Source: Arcobacter sp. LC1 (GTDB lineage Bacteria > Campylobacterota > Campylobacteria > Campylobacterales > Arcobacteraceae). Taken from it: a stretch of DNA of 64,000 nt. The stretch spans positions 1-64,000 of the forward strand of contig JAACJU010000005.1 of NCBI GenBank assembly GCA_021378565.1, given 5' to 3'. Position 1 is the first letter of the stretch, and each line of letters starts with the position of its first letter. The translations under genes and the position numbers were made by a program. The notes under the pieces are model-generated. The model searched no databases. It had not been told where the DNA came from and saw only the letters and a list, made by a program, of their open reading frames with translations. Shown here piece after piece: positions 1 through 9,159 of this stretch.

Positions 1-959
1 TATTTAAGCCTTTTTGCTAATTCATAACTATAATTATCAATTTTATTTATAATATTCATAAATTTTTTATCTAAACTTATTATTTTAAATTCATCTTTGA
101 TTGTCATTGAAATCAAAAAGTCAAATATGTCATTTTTAGATAACTTAGAATGATCATAAAAGATTTTTTTAAATTTTGCAATAATAAATAATCTTCCGCT
201 ATCACTTAGATTGTTTTTGTAATAATTTGTTGCAAGATTATTTGTAATGCAAGCAATATTTTTTTCTAGTGAAGTTTTGTATTTTTTTTCTGATAAAATA
301 GAAAATATATCATTTTTTATTTTATATTTTTTAAAAAATTTATCATTAGTATTCTCTTTTATTTTACAATATTTTTTTATAAATTCGCATAGTATTTCAT
401 TTATTAATTGATAAAAAATTTCTTTAAATTTCTTATCCGTATCATTATTTTTGTATGATTTTTTTAGGGTACATTTTAATCTATTTAATACATTATCTTC
501 GTGTGATTCTACTAGACATCCTACTGATTTAGCAAATAAATCAAATTTTTCCTTTTCTTTAAAAAAATAATTTTCGTCTATAATTACTCCTAATATTATA
601 GCTATTATTTGCATAAAGATCCATCGAGCAAATTCACTTTCTTTTTGTATGCGTTTCTCAAGAATATCGTTAAGTAATGAACTTATATCTTCTAGCTTAT
701 CGGCATGATGTATTTCCAAAATACACTCATTTGCTAACGGTATATGCCCTTCTGATAATAATTCAAAATCTTTATTTATTAATGATCTGGTAATTTTTTT
801 TAAGTTAATTAAAACATCTTTATTTTTAATAATACTTTCATATAATGTTGGAGTTGTAATAAATTTTGAATAATTAATCAAATCATTTTTATTAACTTTT
901 TTATTTGGACATAATCCTAATAAAGCATAATAAATATTAGTATCAATAATAATTTTCAT
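1..959 (-). CDS. PIN-like nuclease-domain protein, 3' part outside the window
   Basis: An open reading frame of 319 codons starts at 959 and has no stop before the window edge, so the C-terminus is missing. The N-terminus MKIIIDTNIYY matches strand 1 of PIN-domain nucleases, with the metal-binding Asp at residue 6. A TLYES segment near residue 40 could give the next acidic ligand. Near the visible end, NDIFDFLISMT followed by IISLDKKF resembles the last acidic cluster of PIN domains. The middle (about residues 60-230) is a Lys-rich helical insertion larger than in a VapC toxin, so this is more likely a stand-alone PIN-like protein. An AAGGAAA ribosome site lies just upstream. Another ATG at 964 is followed by an immediate stop and cannot be used. 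No antitoxin-like gene is visible upstream. Confidence 0.7.
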   Translation of the reverse strand, partial: MKIIIDTNIYYALLGLCPNKKVNKNDLINYSKFITTPTLYESIIKNKDVLINLKKITRSLINKDFELLSEGHIPLANECILEIHHADKLEDISSLLNDILEKRIQKESEFARWIFMQIIAIILGVIIDENYFFKEKEKFDLFAKSVGCLVESHEDNVLNRLKCTLKKSYKNNDTDKKFKEIFYQLINEILCEFIKKYCKIKENTNDKFFKKYKIKNDIFSILSEKKYKTSLEKNIACITNNLATNYYKNNLSDSGRLFIIAKFKKIFYDHSKLSKNDIFDFLISMTIKDEFKIISLDKKFMNIINKIDNYSYELAKRLK

Positions 960-1002
960 TTCATTTTCCTTAGAGCTATTATATTCTTTTATTTATGATG
1001 CA

Positions 1003-1426
1003 TTGCAAAATATTTCTTTTTTCTTTTTAATTATAATAATAAGTGATGAAAATCAAAGTTCTTGCGAAATAACATATTCTATACATGATAATGCGGATTT
1101 AACATACACGACTCCTATTAGATTTACATTTTATGAAGAACACGATGTGGGCTCTTGGATTGAATTTTTAAGTGAATTTTTACTTGAGCTCAAAGAAAAA
1201 GACTCAGATAAGTTTGATTTATTATTGAGAGATGCTGCTGTTGAAAAAATTAAAAAAATTATATGTAAAAATAAAAATTTTTTTAAAAAAGCACAGAGAT
1301 AGAAAAAGATATTTATATTGAAACTCACTTGAATACGAACCAAATACTCTCAAATATAAATTTATTTATGATTCTTTAGAGATTGAAGAGCCACAATTAA
1401 ACTACTCTATAAAGGATAAACAATAA
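1003..1426 (+). pseudogene. Decayed hypothetical gene with frameshift and in-frame stop
   Basis: A 99-codon frame runs from a poor TTG start at 1003 to a stop at 1302, with no ribosome site. Coding-like sequence continues in another frame across an A/T-rich stretch near 1240-1290. That second frame contains a TGA at about 1319-1321, where a Trp codon would fit, and then reads to a TAA at 1424-1426, ending in LEIEEPQLNYSIKDKQ. The two halves look like one ancestral protein of roughly 140 residues broken by one indel and one nonsense change. The family was not recognised. It sits between the PIN-like gene and the trigger factor promoter. Confidence 0.5.
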
Positions 1427-1541
1427 GTTTGTATTTGAGTTTTAAAATAACATAAGCACTAAAATTCAAAGATGCTAATTAAAATATTTTAGAAATGGGG
1501 CTTAAAAAAAATACTTTATAAGCACTTTAGTAAGTTTTAGC

Positions 1542-1572
1542 TAGAATACTTAAAAATTTACTATTTATGGAG
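1542..1572 (+). promoter_or_regulatory. tig promoter -10 box and ribosome site
   Basis: TAGAAT at 1542-1547 follows T-rich sequence, as in Campylobacter sigma-70 promoters, which lack a clear -35 box. A GGAG ribosome site at 1569-1572 precedes the ATG at 1582. Confidence 0.5.
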
Positions 1573-1581
1573 TATTAACTT

Positions 1582-3123
1582 ATGGAATTTGATGCAAAAA
1601 AGCAAGACGGAGCAAATGTCTTAGTAAAAGCTAAAATGTCAAAACAAGATATAGAAAAACATATTGACAAGATGGCAAAAGATGCGGCTAAAACTATGGA
1701 TATAGCAGGTTTTAGAAAAGGTAAAGTGCCTGTCTCAGAAGTAAAAAAAAGACATCTTGATAAATTAAGAGAAGATAGCGAAGCTGAAGTTTTAAGAGAA
1801 ATTATTTCTAGTAGTTTTGAGGAATTAAAATTAATTGAAAGTGATATTTTAGCTCAGCCTAATATTAAAAAATATGACAAAAAAGATGATGGCGGACTTG
1901 AAATTGAGATTAGTATTTCTGTAAAACCAGAGATGGATTTAAGCGCTTATAAAGAGCTTTTACCCGAAGTTAAAGAAAAAGCAACTACAGCAAAAGATGT
2001 AAGCGACAGAATAGAAGAATTTGCAAAATCTATGGGTGAATTAGAGCCAATTAAAACTAAAAGAGCTGTTAAATCAGGCGATTTTGTAGAGATTGATTTT
2101 GAAGGTTTTATTGATGGAAAACCTTTTGATGGTGCTAAAGCGCAAAATCATTTATTAGAAATTGGTTCAAACTCTTTTATTCCAGGTTTTGAAGAGAAAA
2201 TTATTGGCTTTAATATAGGTGATGATAAAGAAATCGAAGTTAATTTTCCGTCAGAATACCAAGCTAAGGAATTAGCAGGTAAAAAAAGTATTTTTAAAAT
2301 CAAACTTAATGAGATTAAAACAAGAGCAAAAACTATAATTGATGATGAATTTGCTAAAAAAATGCTTCCAAATGAAAAAGATGCTAGTTTGGAAAAACTA
2401 AAAACACAAATAAAAGAGCAAATAAAGCATGAAAAGAAAACTAAATATTATAATGAAGATTTAAAACCAACTTTTATGGCTAAACTTGTTAAAGAACTTA
2501 AATTTGATTTGCCTCAAACGATTGTGGATCAAGAACTTGACATGGCTTTAAACAATAAAGCAAGAGAAATGAGCGAAGAAGAGTTGACTAAGCTAAAAGA
2601 TGACCCTAAAGAAATTGAAAAACTTAAAAAAACACTTGAACCAAGTGCTAAAGAAAGTGTAAAAGCTACTTTTATTATTGACGCTCTTGCTAAGGCTGAA
2701 AATGTAGAAGTTAAAGATGAAGAAGTTCAGCAAGTTATTTATTATGAAGCTATGCAAAGAGGCGCTGATCCCAAAGAATCTTTTGAAAATTATAGTAAAA
2801 ATGGTTATTTGTTGGCTATCAAAATATCTATGCTTGAAGAAAAAGTTATTACAAAATTGCTTGATGAGAAATTGGCTAAAAGTCCAAAAAGTGAAGATAA
2901 AACAAAAATAGAAAAAGAGCCTAAAAAAGAGCTAAAAGTAGAAACAAAAAAAGTAGTTAAAAAAACACCTGCAAAAGAAGATAAATCAATTAAAGAAGTT
3001 AAAGAGGTAGTCAAAAAGACACCTCCAAAAGAAACAAAAAAAGAAGTGAAAAAAGCGCCAGTAGCTAGTAAAAAAACTACAAGCACTAAGGCAAAAGTTG
3101 AAAAAAAAGAAAGTAAGAAGTAA
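1582..3123 (+). CDS. tig: Trigger factor with long Lys-rich C-terminal tail
   Basis: Ribosome-associated chaperone and peptidyl-prolyl isomerase that meets nascent chains at the exit tunnel. The ribosome-docking signature GFRKGKVP is at residues 43-50. An FKBP-type domain follows at about 155-245, including the segments GDFVEIDFEGF and FIPGFEEKI. The helical chaperone domain runs to about residue 430. The last 80 or so residues are an added low-complexity tail rich in Lys, Glu, Thr and Pro with repeated KKTP/KKAP motifs, making 513 aa where about 430-450 is usual. It is first in a forward run, 9 bp before clpP. The reading frame is intact through the tail, and codon use there is the same A/T-rich style as the rest. 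Confidence 0.95.
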   Translation: MEFDAKKQDGANVLVKAKMSKQDIEKHIDKMAKDAAKTMDIAGFRKGKVPVSEVKKRHLDKLREDSEAEVLREIISSSFEELKLIESDILAQPNIKKYDKKDDGGLEIEISISVKPEMDLSAYKELLPEVKEKATTAKDVSDRIEEFAKSMGELEPIKTKRAVKSGDFVEIDFEGFIDGKPFDGAKAQNHLLEIGSNSFIPGFEEKIIGFNIGDDKEIEVNFPSEYQAKELAGKKSIFKIKLNEIKTRAKTIIDDEFAKKMLPNEKDASLEKLKTQIKEQIKHEKKTKYYNEDLKPTFMAKLVKELKFDLPQTIVDQELDMALNNKAREMSEEELTKLKDDPKEIEKLKKTLEPSAKESVKATFIIDALAKAENVEVKDEEVQQVIYYEAMQRGADPKESFENYSKNGYLLAIKISMLEEKVITKLLDEKLAKSPKSEDKTKIEKEPKKELKVETKKVVKKTPAKEDKSIKEVKEVVKKTPPKETKKEVKKAPVASKKTTSTKAKVEKKESKK

Positions 3124-3132
3124 AGGTATTTT

Positions 3133-3717
3133 ATGAGTTATGTTCCTTTTGTTGTAGAAAAAAGTGGAAGAGGTGAGAGAAGCTATGATATTTATTCTAG
3201 GCTCTTAAAAGATAGAATTATTATGCTAAGTGGAGAGATTAATGATGCAGTTTCTTCAGCGATTGTTGCGCAGCTTTTATTTTTAGAAGCTGAAGATCCT
3301 GCAAAAGATATTTATCTTTATGTAAATTCTCCAGGTGGCGTGATAACAAGTGGAATGAGCATTTATGATACTATGAATTATATTCAAGCTGATGTTTGTA
3401 CTATTTGCATAGGTCAAGCGGCGTCAATGGGTGCATTTTTGCTAAGTTCTGGAGCTAGTGGAAAAAGATTTTCTCTTCCAAATGCTAGGATAATGATTCA
3501 TCAGCCTTTAGGTGGTGCTCAAGGTCAAGCAACTGATATTGCGATACAGGCTAAAGAGATTTTAAGAATGAAAGAAATGTTAAACGCTCTTTTGGCTAAG
3601 CAAACAAAACAAAAGATTAAAACTATTGAAGAAGACACAGAAAGAGATAATTTTATGAGTGCAGATGAGGCTTGCAAATATGGTCTTATTGATGAGGTCA
3701 TAATCAAACATAAATAA
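3133..3717 (+). CDS. clpP: ATP-dependent Clp protease proteolytic subunit
   Basis: Serine peptidase (family S14) that forms the double-heptamer chamber fed by ClpA and ClpX. The triad is visible: Ser98 in GQAASMG, His123 in IMIHQPLGG and Asp171 in TERDNFMS. The length of 194 aa is normal for the family. It lies 9 bp after tig, an order shared with other campylobacters. The adaptor clpS and unfoldase clpA are encoded about 48 kb away at 51264-53762, so a ClpAP system can be assembled from this window. Confidence 0.97.
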   Translation: MSYVPFVVEKSGRGERSYDIYSRLLKDRIIMLSGEINDAVSSAIVAQLLFLEAEDPAKDIYLYVNSPGGVITSGMSIYDTMNYIQADVCTICIGQAASMGAFLLSSGASGKRFSLPNARIMIHQPLGGAQGQATDIAIQAKEILRMKEMLNALLAKQTKQKIKTIEEDTERDNFMSADEACKYGLIDEVIIKHK

Positions 3718-3741
3718 AATGCAAATAATAAAAGAGAAAGA

Positions 3742-4269
3742 ATGCTAAGAAAAATATTAACTTATCCAAACCCAATACTTAGAAAAAAGTCTGAGCCTGT
3801 TGTGGATTTTGATGATGAACTTCGGACTCTTTTAGATGATATGTATGAAACTATGATAACAAAATCTGGGGTTGGTTTGGCTGCTGTGCAAGTCGGAGTT
3901 TTAAAAAATATTTTATTAATAAATCTGCCAAATGATGATGAAGAAGGCTTGCAAGAAAAGAAAAACTTAATCGAAGCTATAAATCCCGTACTTAAGCAAA
4001 AAGATGGAGAAATTCTTTTTAAAGAAGGTTGTCTTTCAATCCCTAAATTTTATGCTGAAGTTAAAAGACCAAGTGATATCGTAGTTGAATTTTATGATAG
4101 ATTTGGCTCTAAACAAAGCATGGAAGCTAGTGGTTTTTTAGCCGTAGTCTGGCAACACGAAATGGAGCATTTGATAGGGCATTTATTCATAGAAAAACTA
4201 TCTTTCAATAAAAGACAAAAATTCGAAAAAGATTATAAAAAAATGCAAAAAGTAAAAAAGACAAGCTAG
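3742..4269 (+). CDS. def: Peptide deformylase
   Basis: Removes the formyl group from N-terminal formyl-Met of new proteins; a metal-dependent cytosolic enzyme. All three family motifs are present: GVGLAAVQVG at 43-52, EGCLSIP with metal ligand Cys97, and QHEMEH with ligands His139 and His143 and catalytic Glu140. At 175 aa the length is typical. It lies 24 bp after clpP and is followed 2 bp later by the YifB-like gene, so tig-clpP-def and downstream genes probably share transcripts. Confidence 0.97.
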   Translation: MLRKILTYPNPILRKKSEPVVDFDDELRTLLDDMYETMITKSGVGLAAVQVGVLKNILLINLPNDDEEGLQEKKNLIEAINPVLKQKDGEILFKEGCLSIPKFYAEVKRPSDIVVEFYDRFGSKQSMEASGFLAVVWQHEMEHLIGHLFIEKLSFNKRQKFEKDYKKMQKVKKTS

Positions 4270-4271
4270 TT

Positions 4272-5783
4272 TTGAAAAAAATAAAATGTGCTACTTTGGA
4301 AGGTATCGACGCATTAGCTATTGATATTGAAGCTAGTTTTATAAGGGCATTGCCAAATTTTATAATAGTTGGACTTGCTAATTCTTCGATACAAGAATCA
4401 AAAGAAAGAGTAAAATCTGCACTTTTAGTTAACTCTTTTAAATTTCCAGCTCTAAAATTAACTATAAATCTATCGCCTTCAGATATTGCAAAATCTGGAA
4501 CTTTTTATGACTTAGGAATTGCTTTATTGATAGCTTTGCATAGTGAGCCTAAAGATGATATTTTTGAAGATTTTTTTGTTTTTGGAGAAGTTGGACTTGA
4601 TGGAAGTTTAAAAGATACTAAAGATATTTTTGTTTTGGTTTTATCTCTTGCAAAAGCTGGTAAAATAAAAAATATTTTTGTACCTGAGGCAAGTGTAGCT
4701 AAGCTTTCTTTGATTCCAAATATAAATATTTATTATGCTAAAACGCTAAAAAAAGCTTGTGAGTTTTTTATAGATAAAACAAGTCTAAAGCCTTATGAAA
4801 ATACTAGTCTTGATTTTAAATTTTTTGAGATAGATAAGCAAAAATACTATTATGATTTATCATATGATGCTGATTTTAACGAAGTTAAAGGTCAAAGTTT
4901 AGGACTAGAAGCAGCGCTAATCGCAGTTTCTGGACAGCATAATATCATTTATGAAGGAAGCGCAGGGTGCGGTAAAAGTATGATTATAAAAAGAATGAAA
5001 GATATTATGCCTCCTATGAGTTTAGAAGAAATATTAGAATTTGCAAAGCTTGAATCACTTGACAACAAAGAGCCAAGTTTTCGTCCAAAAAGGCAAATAC
5101 GAAGCCCCCATCATACTTCAACAAAATCTTCAATTTTTGGTGGTGGAAGTTTTGGTGCGAAAATTGGTGAAATAGCTTTAGCTAATAATGGGATTTTATT
5201 TTTTGATGAGTTACCACATTTTCCTAAGATGATTTTGGAGGCTTTGCGTGAGCCTTTGGAAGATTTTTGTATTTTAATTTCTAGGGTAAATTCTAAAATT
5301 TTATATAAAACAAAATTTCTTTTTGCGGCTGCATTAAATCCTTGTCCTTGTGGTAATCTTTTGTCTTTAGAAAAAAAATGTAGATGTAATGAACTTGAAA
5401 TTAACAGATATAAAGCAAAATTATCTGAGCCATTTTTGGATAGAATTGATATGTATGTTGTTATGAATGAAGCTAAAATTGATGCTAAAAGTACAACAAG
5501 CTCAAGGCAAATGCATGAAAAAGTAATTTCAGCTTTTAAGAAGCAAAAACAAAGAGGACAAGAGAATTTAAATGGCAAATTAAGTGATAAAGAACTTAAA
5601 AAATATTGTGTTTTAAGCGAAGATGCTAAGAATATTTTAGCTCAGGCTAGACAAAATTTTGCCCTTTCTTACCGTTCTTTAAATAAGATTTTAAAAGTTG
5701 CTAGAACTATTGCTGATTTGGAAAATTCTGATAATATTTTGAGTTCGCATGTGCTAAAAAGTATAAGTTATAGAAAAAGATAA
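4272..5783 (+). CDS. YifB/ComM-like magnesium-chelatase family ATPase
   Basis: AAA+ ATPase of the YifB/ComM group. ComM of other bacteria is a helicase that promotes branch migration during natural transformation, so a DNA-processing role is likely by family. The N-terminal third has the ChlI fold typical of the group (about 1-170). A Walker A segment, GSAGCGKSM, lies near residues 229-237, a Walker B-like ILFFDELPHF near 310, and the motif PCPCGN near 357 is a YifB hallmark. The C-terminal Mg_chelatase_C region follows. The start is TTG, 2 bp after def; no ATG upstream fits. Length 503 aa is normal. Confidence 0.9.
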   Translation: MKKIKCATLEGIDALAIDIEASFIRALPNFIIVGLANSSIQESKERVKSALLVNSFKFPALKLTINLSPSDIAKSGTFYDLGIALLIALHSEPKDDIFEDFFVFGEVGLDGSLKDTKDIFVLVLSLAKAGKIKNIFVPEASVAKLSLIPNINIYYAKTLKKACEFFIDKTSLKPYENTSLDFKFFEIDKQKYYYDLSYDADFNEVKGQSLGLEAALIAVSGQHNIIYEGSAGCGKSMIIKRMKDIMPPMSLEEILEFAKLESLDNKEPSFRPKRQIRSPHHTSTKSSIFGGGSFGAKIGEIALANNGILFFDELPHFPKMILEALREPLEDFCILISRVNSKILYKTKFLFAAALNPCPCGNLLSLEKKCRCNELEINRYKAKLSEPFLDRIDMYVVMNEAKIDAKSTTSSRQMHEKVISAFKKQKQRGQENLNGKLSDKELKKYCVLSEDAKNILAQARQNFALSYRSLNKILKVARTIADLENSDNILSSHVLKSISYRKR

Positions 5784-5794
5784 GAGGTAAATTT

Positions 5795-6688
5795 ATGAAT
5801 AAATGTGGTTTTATTTCGGTTTTAGGTCGCCCAAATGCGGGAAAAAGTTCTTTGCTTAACTACTTATTAGGGCAAAAATTAGCTCTTGTTTCACACAAGG
5901 CAAATGCTACTAGAAAAAGAGCAAATATAATAATTATGCACAAAAAAAATCAGCTGATTTTTGTAGATACGCCAGGACTTCACAAGGCTGAAAAGTTGTT
6001 AAATCAATTTATGCTAAGCGAAGCTTTGAAGGCTATGGGTGATTGTGATTTGGCACTTTTTTTAGCTCCTGCTAGTGATAAAATATCTTATTATGAAGAT
6101 TTTTTAGAAGAATTTAAGAAGCTAAAAAAAACAACTAAGCATATTTTGATTTTAAGTAAGGTTGATACAATTTCAAGTAATGCTTTAGCACAAAAAATTA
6201 AAGAATATGAAGTTTATAAAGATTGCTATGAGGAACTATATCCACTTTGTATAAAAAATTCTAAGGGCCTAGAGCTTTTAGATACTTTAGTTAAATATTT
6301 ACCTGAGCACCCTTATTTATTTGATGAAGAGATTTTAACCAGTGAGCATCTAAGAGATATTTATAAAGAATTTATTCGTGAGGCAATTTTTGATAATATC
6401 AGTGATGAGATTCCTTATGAAAGTGATGTTTTGATAAACAAAATTGAAGAAAAAGAGCATATCGATGTAATAAAAGCCACGATAATAGTTCAAAAAGATA
6501 GCCAAAAAGGCATGATTATTGGCAAAGGCGCAAGGGCAATAAAACGGATAGGAAAAGGTGCAAGAGAAAAAATAGAGATTTTGAGTGAAAAAAAATGCTA
6601 TCTCGAACTTTTTGTATCCGTAAAAAAAGCTTGGAGTAAAGACGCAAAAGGTTTAAAAAGCTTAGGCTACGATTTAGATAAAAGGTAA
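5795..6688 (+). CDS. era: GTPase Era
   Basis: Essential GTPase that binds the 3' end of 16S rRNA and helps 30S subunit maturation. The G1 motif GRPNAGKS is at 11-18 and the G3 motif DTPG at 58-61. The G4 position reads SKVD instead of the usual NKxD; Ser for Asn here is a change from the consensus. The C-terminal KH domain is clear, with the GKGARAIKRIGKGAR segment. 297 aa is normal. An AGAGG-like ribosome site lies in the 11 bp gap after the YifB-like gene, and the purine permease follows after 3 bp. Confidence 0.96.
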   Translation: MNKCGFISVLGRPNAGKSSLLNYLLGQKLALVSHKANATRKRANIIIMHKKNQLIFVDTPGLHKAEKLLNQFMLSEALKAMGDCDLALFLAPASDKISYYEDFLEEFKKLKKTTKHILILSKVDTISSNALAQKIKEYEVYKDCYEELYPLCIKNSKGLELLDTLVKYLPEHPYLFDEEILTSEHLRDIYKEFIREAIFDNISDEIPYESDVLINKIEEKEHIDVIKATIIVQKDSQKGMIIGKGARAIKRIGKGAREKIEILSEKKCYLELFVSVKKAWSKDAKGLKSLGYDLDKR

Positions 6689-6691
6689 AAA

Positions 6692-7981
6692 ATGAAGATT
6701 TTTGATTTAGCAAAACACGGTACAAATGTTAAGACTGAGTTTGTCGCTGGTTTTACAACATTTTTGACAATGATGTATATAGTCCCAGTTAATGGATTTA
6801 TTTTAGCTGACGCTGGCATGCCTATGGCTGCAGTTGTTAGTGCTACTGCGATTATTACTATAATTGCTTGTTTAATCTCGGGCTTTTGGTCAAATACTCC
6901 GATAGCTATGAGCGTGGGAATGGGCTTAAATGTTTATTTTGCTTATGGCTTAGTTCAAGGTATGCACATGCCTTGGCAAAGTGCTTTGGGTATTGTGTTT
7001 ATGTCTGGGGTTTTGTTTGCAGTTTTATCTTTTACGAAGTTTAGAACGTGGATAATGATTTCCATTCCACTTGATTTGCGAAGAGCAATAAGTGCGGGAA
7101 TTGGTGCTTTTATTGCTTGTTTAGGGCTAAAACAACTGCATATCATAGTTCCAAATCACGATACCTTGGTAGCTTTGGGGAATTTAGGGGATAAAAATGT
7201 ACTTCTTGGACTTTTTGGGATTGCCTTAGCTTTTATTTTTTATTCTTATAGATTAAAGGGTGCTTTTATTTTATCAATTGCCTTAACTGCTATTTTGGCT
7301 TGGGCACTTGGCGCAAATATGCCTAAAGAATATTTTTCACTTCCAAATTCTATAGCACCTATATTTATGAAACTTGATATAAAAAGTGTTCTAACTTTGT
7401 CTTTGTTTCCTGTAATTGTCACTTTTTTTATCACAGATTTATTTGATACTCTTGGCACTTTGACGGGCGTTGGAGCAAGAGCAGGAATATTTCAAGGAGA
7501 TAAAAAAGATGATAAGCTAATGAAGCGAACCCTAGAAGCTGACGCTGTGGCTACAATCGCTAGTAGTATTGTAGGTGTTTGTGCAACTACACCTTTTGTT
7601 GAAAGTGCTAGTGGAATAGAACAAGGAGGGCGAACTGGATTAACTGCTGTATTTACAGCTTTATTCTTTGTTTTTACACTTTTTATGTTGCCTTTGTTTG
7701 AGTCAATTCCTGAAGTGGCTATTTATCCTGTGCTTGTAGTTGTTGGGGTTTTGATGTTTGTTGAGCTTGGAAAAATATCATTTAAAAGAAGTGATTTAGC
7801 GACAAGCGCAGCTTGCTTTTTTATAGTGCTTTTAATGCCTTTTACGTTTTCTATAACAAACGGAGTGGCAGCTGGATTTATCGTATATTCACTTATAAGA
7901 CTTGCAAAGGGTGAGTTTAAAGAGTTAAATTTAGGAGTTATTTTACTAACTATTATTTCTTTGATGATTTTTATACTTTAG
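6692..7981 (+). CDS. AzgA/NCS2-type purine permease
   Basis: Polytopic inner-membrane protein of the NCS2 family, AzgA-like branch, which imports adenine, guanine or hypoxanthine with protons. The N-terminus KTEFVAGFTTFLTMMYI and the segment TDLFDTLGTLTGVGARAG are characteristic, as is FVESASGIEQGGRTGLTA, which contains the conserved substrate-site residues of this branch. About a dozen hydrophobic segments span the 429 aa. The exact purine cannot be read from the sequence. It ends the forward run that begins at tig. apt, a purine-salvage enzyme, is in the same window at 19813. Confidence 0.88.
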   Translation: MKIFDLAKHGTNVKTEFVAGFTTFLTMMYIVPVNGFILADAGMPMAAVVSATAIITIIACLISGFWSNTPIAMSVGMGLNVYFAYGLVQGMHMPWQSALGIVFMSGVLFAVLSFTKFRTWIMISIPLDLRRAISAGIGAFIACLGLKQLHIIVPNHDTLVALGNLGDKNVLLGLFGIALAFIFYSYRLKGAFILSIALTAILAWALGANMPKEYFSLPNSIAPIFMKLDIKSVLTLSLFPVIVTFFITDLFDTLGTLTGVGARAGIFQGDKKDDKLMKRTLEADAVATIASSIVGVCATTPFVESASGIEQGGRTGLTAVFTALFFVFTLFMLPLFESIPEVAIYPVLVVVGVLMFVELGKISFKRSDLATSAACFFIVLLMPFTFSITNGVAAGFIVYSLIRLAKGEFKELNLGVILLTIISLMIFIL

Positions 7982-8010
7982 ATTTTTTATAAAAATTTAT
8001 GTGAAAATAC

Positions 8011-8050
8011 CTAAGCCAAAAATAAAAATACCTTTGGCCTTTGGTTTTAG
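8011..8050. terminator. Candidate bidirectional terminator
   Basis: Between two convergent genes. GCCAAA (8015-8020) can pair with TTTGGC (8033-8038), with A-rich sequence before and T-rich sequence after. The stem is short, so this is tentative. Confidence 0.35.
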
Positions 8051-8074
8051 TCGAGTCATAATTTTAATTTTGAA

Positions 8075-8653
8075 TTATTCTTTAAATAACTTAACTAAGA
8101 TTTTTCTTAGTTTTTTTGGCTGTACGAAATGATTTATTTGAGCTATAAATTTACCTTTTTTGTTAAAAATATAAAAATAACTTGTGTGCGCTATTGAATA
8201 TCCTAAGGCTGAATTTTTTAAATAAACTTTTTCATAGTGTGCACCATATCTTTTCACTATTTTATTTATATCTTTTGTATTTGTAGTAGCTCCTAAAAAA
8301 TGAGGATTAAAATATTTTGTATAAGAAACTAGATTTTTTAGAGTATCTCTTGTGGGATCTAGACTTATAAAAAGTCCTCTAAAATCATCTTGATCTTTTT
8401 TTGGAAAAGTTTGTAAAACTTGAGATAAGTAATGCAATGAAGTTGGGCAAACATCAGGACAAGACATATATCCAAAATAAACAACTAAGACTTTACCTTT
8501 AAAACTATCTAAGCTTAGCTTCGCATTTTGACTTTGAACCTTGAAATTATATTTTTCTTTTAGTTTATAACTTTGATAAAAAGGATTTATTAAAAAGATT
8601 AATAAAAGGGCTATGATTATACTAAGTAAGTATTTGATTAATTTTTTTTTCAT
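8075..8653 (-). CDS. SCO1/SenC family copper chaperone
   Basis: Membrane-anchored periplasmic thioredoxin-fold protein that delivers copper to the CuA or CuB site of terminal oxidases. The N-terminal hydrophobic anchor spans about residues 5-25. The copper-binding CxxxC is in MSCPDVCP, and the distal His ligand is in AHTSYFYIFNK near residue 156. 192 aa is typical. It is the last gene of a three-gene reverse cluster with the two genes at 8705-9678, the same trio found near the cbb3-type oxidase system in other campylobacters. Confidence 0.93.
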   Translation of the reverse strand: MKKKLIKYLLSIIIALLLIFLINPFYQSYKLKEKYNFKVQSQNAKLSLDSFKGKVLVVYFGYMSCPDVCPTSLHYLSQVLQTFPKKDQDDFRGLFISLDPTRDTLKNLVSYTKYFNPHFLGATTNTKDINKIVKRYGAHYEKVYLKNSALGYSIAHTSYFYIFNKKGKFIAQINHFVQPKKLRKILVKLFKE

Positions 8654-8704
8654 ATTATTTTCACTTTGTTTTTTGTATTTTCTAAATTTCTAAATTTCTT
8701 TTGC

Positions 8705-9148
8705 CTAAAACTGAAATCTAGCACCAAGAGATGATACTTTTATATCAGCATTCCATTTCATTCCACCTACGCTACAAGTTGGTAAGATAACTTTTGCTTG
8801 GTAAATTTTGTCTTTGATTTTTTTAAATTTTAATTTAAATTCTCCCATAAACATATTTGTTGCATAAATCTTTAAAGTAGGTAAATTTTTTAGCTCTTTT
8901 GTGCTTGTTATTTTAAATCTTAATGTTTTCATCAAAGGAATATTTTTAGGAAAAATTTCAAGGCTAATTTTTTGCCCTTTCCCTAGAGAAATTTCACAAG
9001 AGCCTTTGTGCAAATCGCAAGTTTTCGCCTGAGTTTTATAATCAATCTTTGGTGAAAAAGAATTATATAAACTTGTAAAATTTATAAAAAAATATCCCAA
9101 TACAATAACAAGTATAATAAGTATTGGGATAAAAGGGATTTTTTTCAC
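8705..9148 (-). CDS. Membrane-anchored periplasmic protein of the copper-delivery cluster
   Basis: Not assigned to a firm family; it corresponds by position to the small periplasmic protein between PCuAC and Sco genes in C. jejuni. One N-terminal membrane segment (about residues 5-25) is followed by a beta-rich domain. It carries Cys residues in CDLHKGSCEI and LPTCSVGGM, plus Met residues in YATNMFMGEF, all of which could bind copper. The layout resembles a FixH/YtkA-like immunoglobulin fold, but that is inference. It lies 51 bp upstream of the Sco gene and 11 bp downstream of the PCuAC gene, so all three are probably one transcript. Confidence 0.75.
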   Translation of the reverse strand: MKKIPFIPILIILVIVLGYFFINFTSLYNSFSPKIDYKTQAKTCDLHKGSCEISLGKGQKISLEIFPKNIPLMKTLRFKITSTKELKNLPTLKIYATNMFMGEFKLKFKKIKDKIYQAKVILPTCSVGGMKWNADIKVSSLGARFQF

Positions 9149-9159
9149 TTCAACTCAAA

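Noticed and set aside
2805-3086. Reverse open frame opposite the trigger factor tail
   Set aside because: A shadow of the Lys-rich repeats on the other strand; no start signal.
5111-5578. Reverse 155-codon open frame inside the YifB-like gene
   Set aside because: Fully antisense to a clear conserved gene, no ribosome site and no recognisable protein features.
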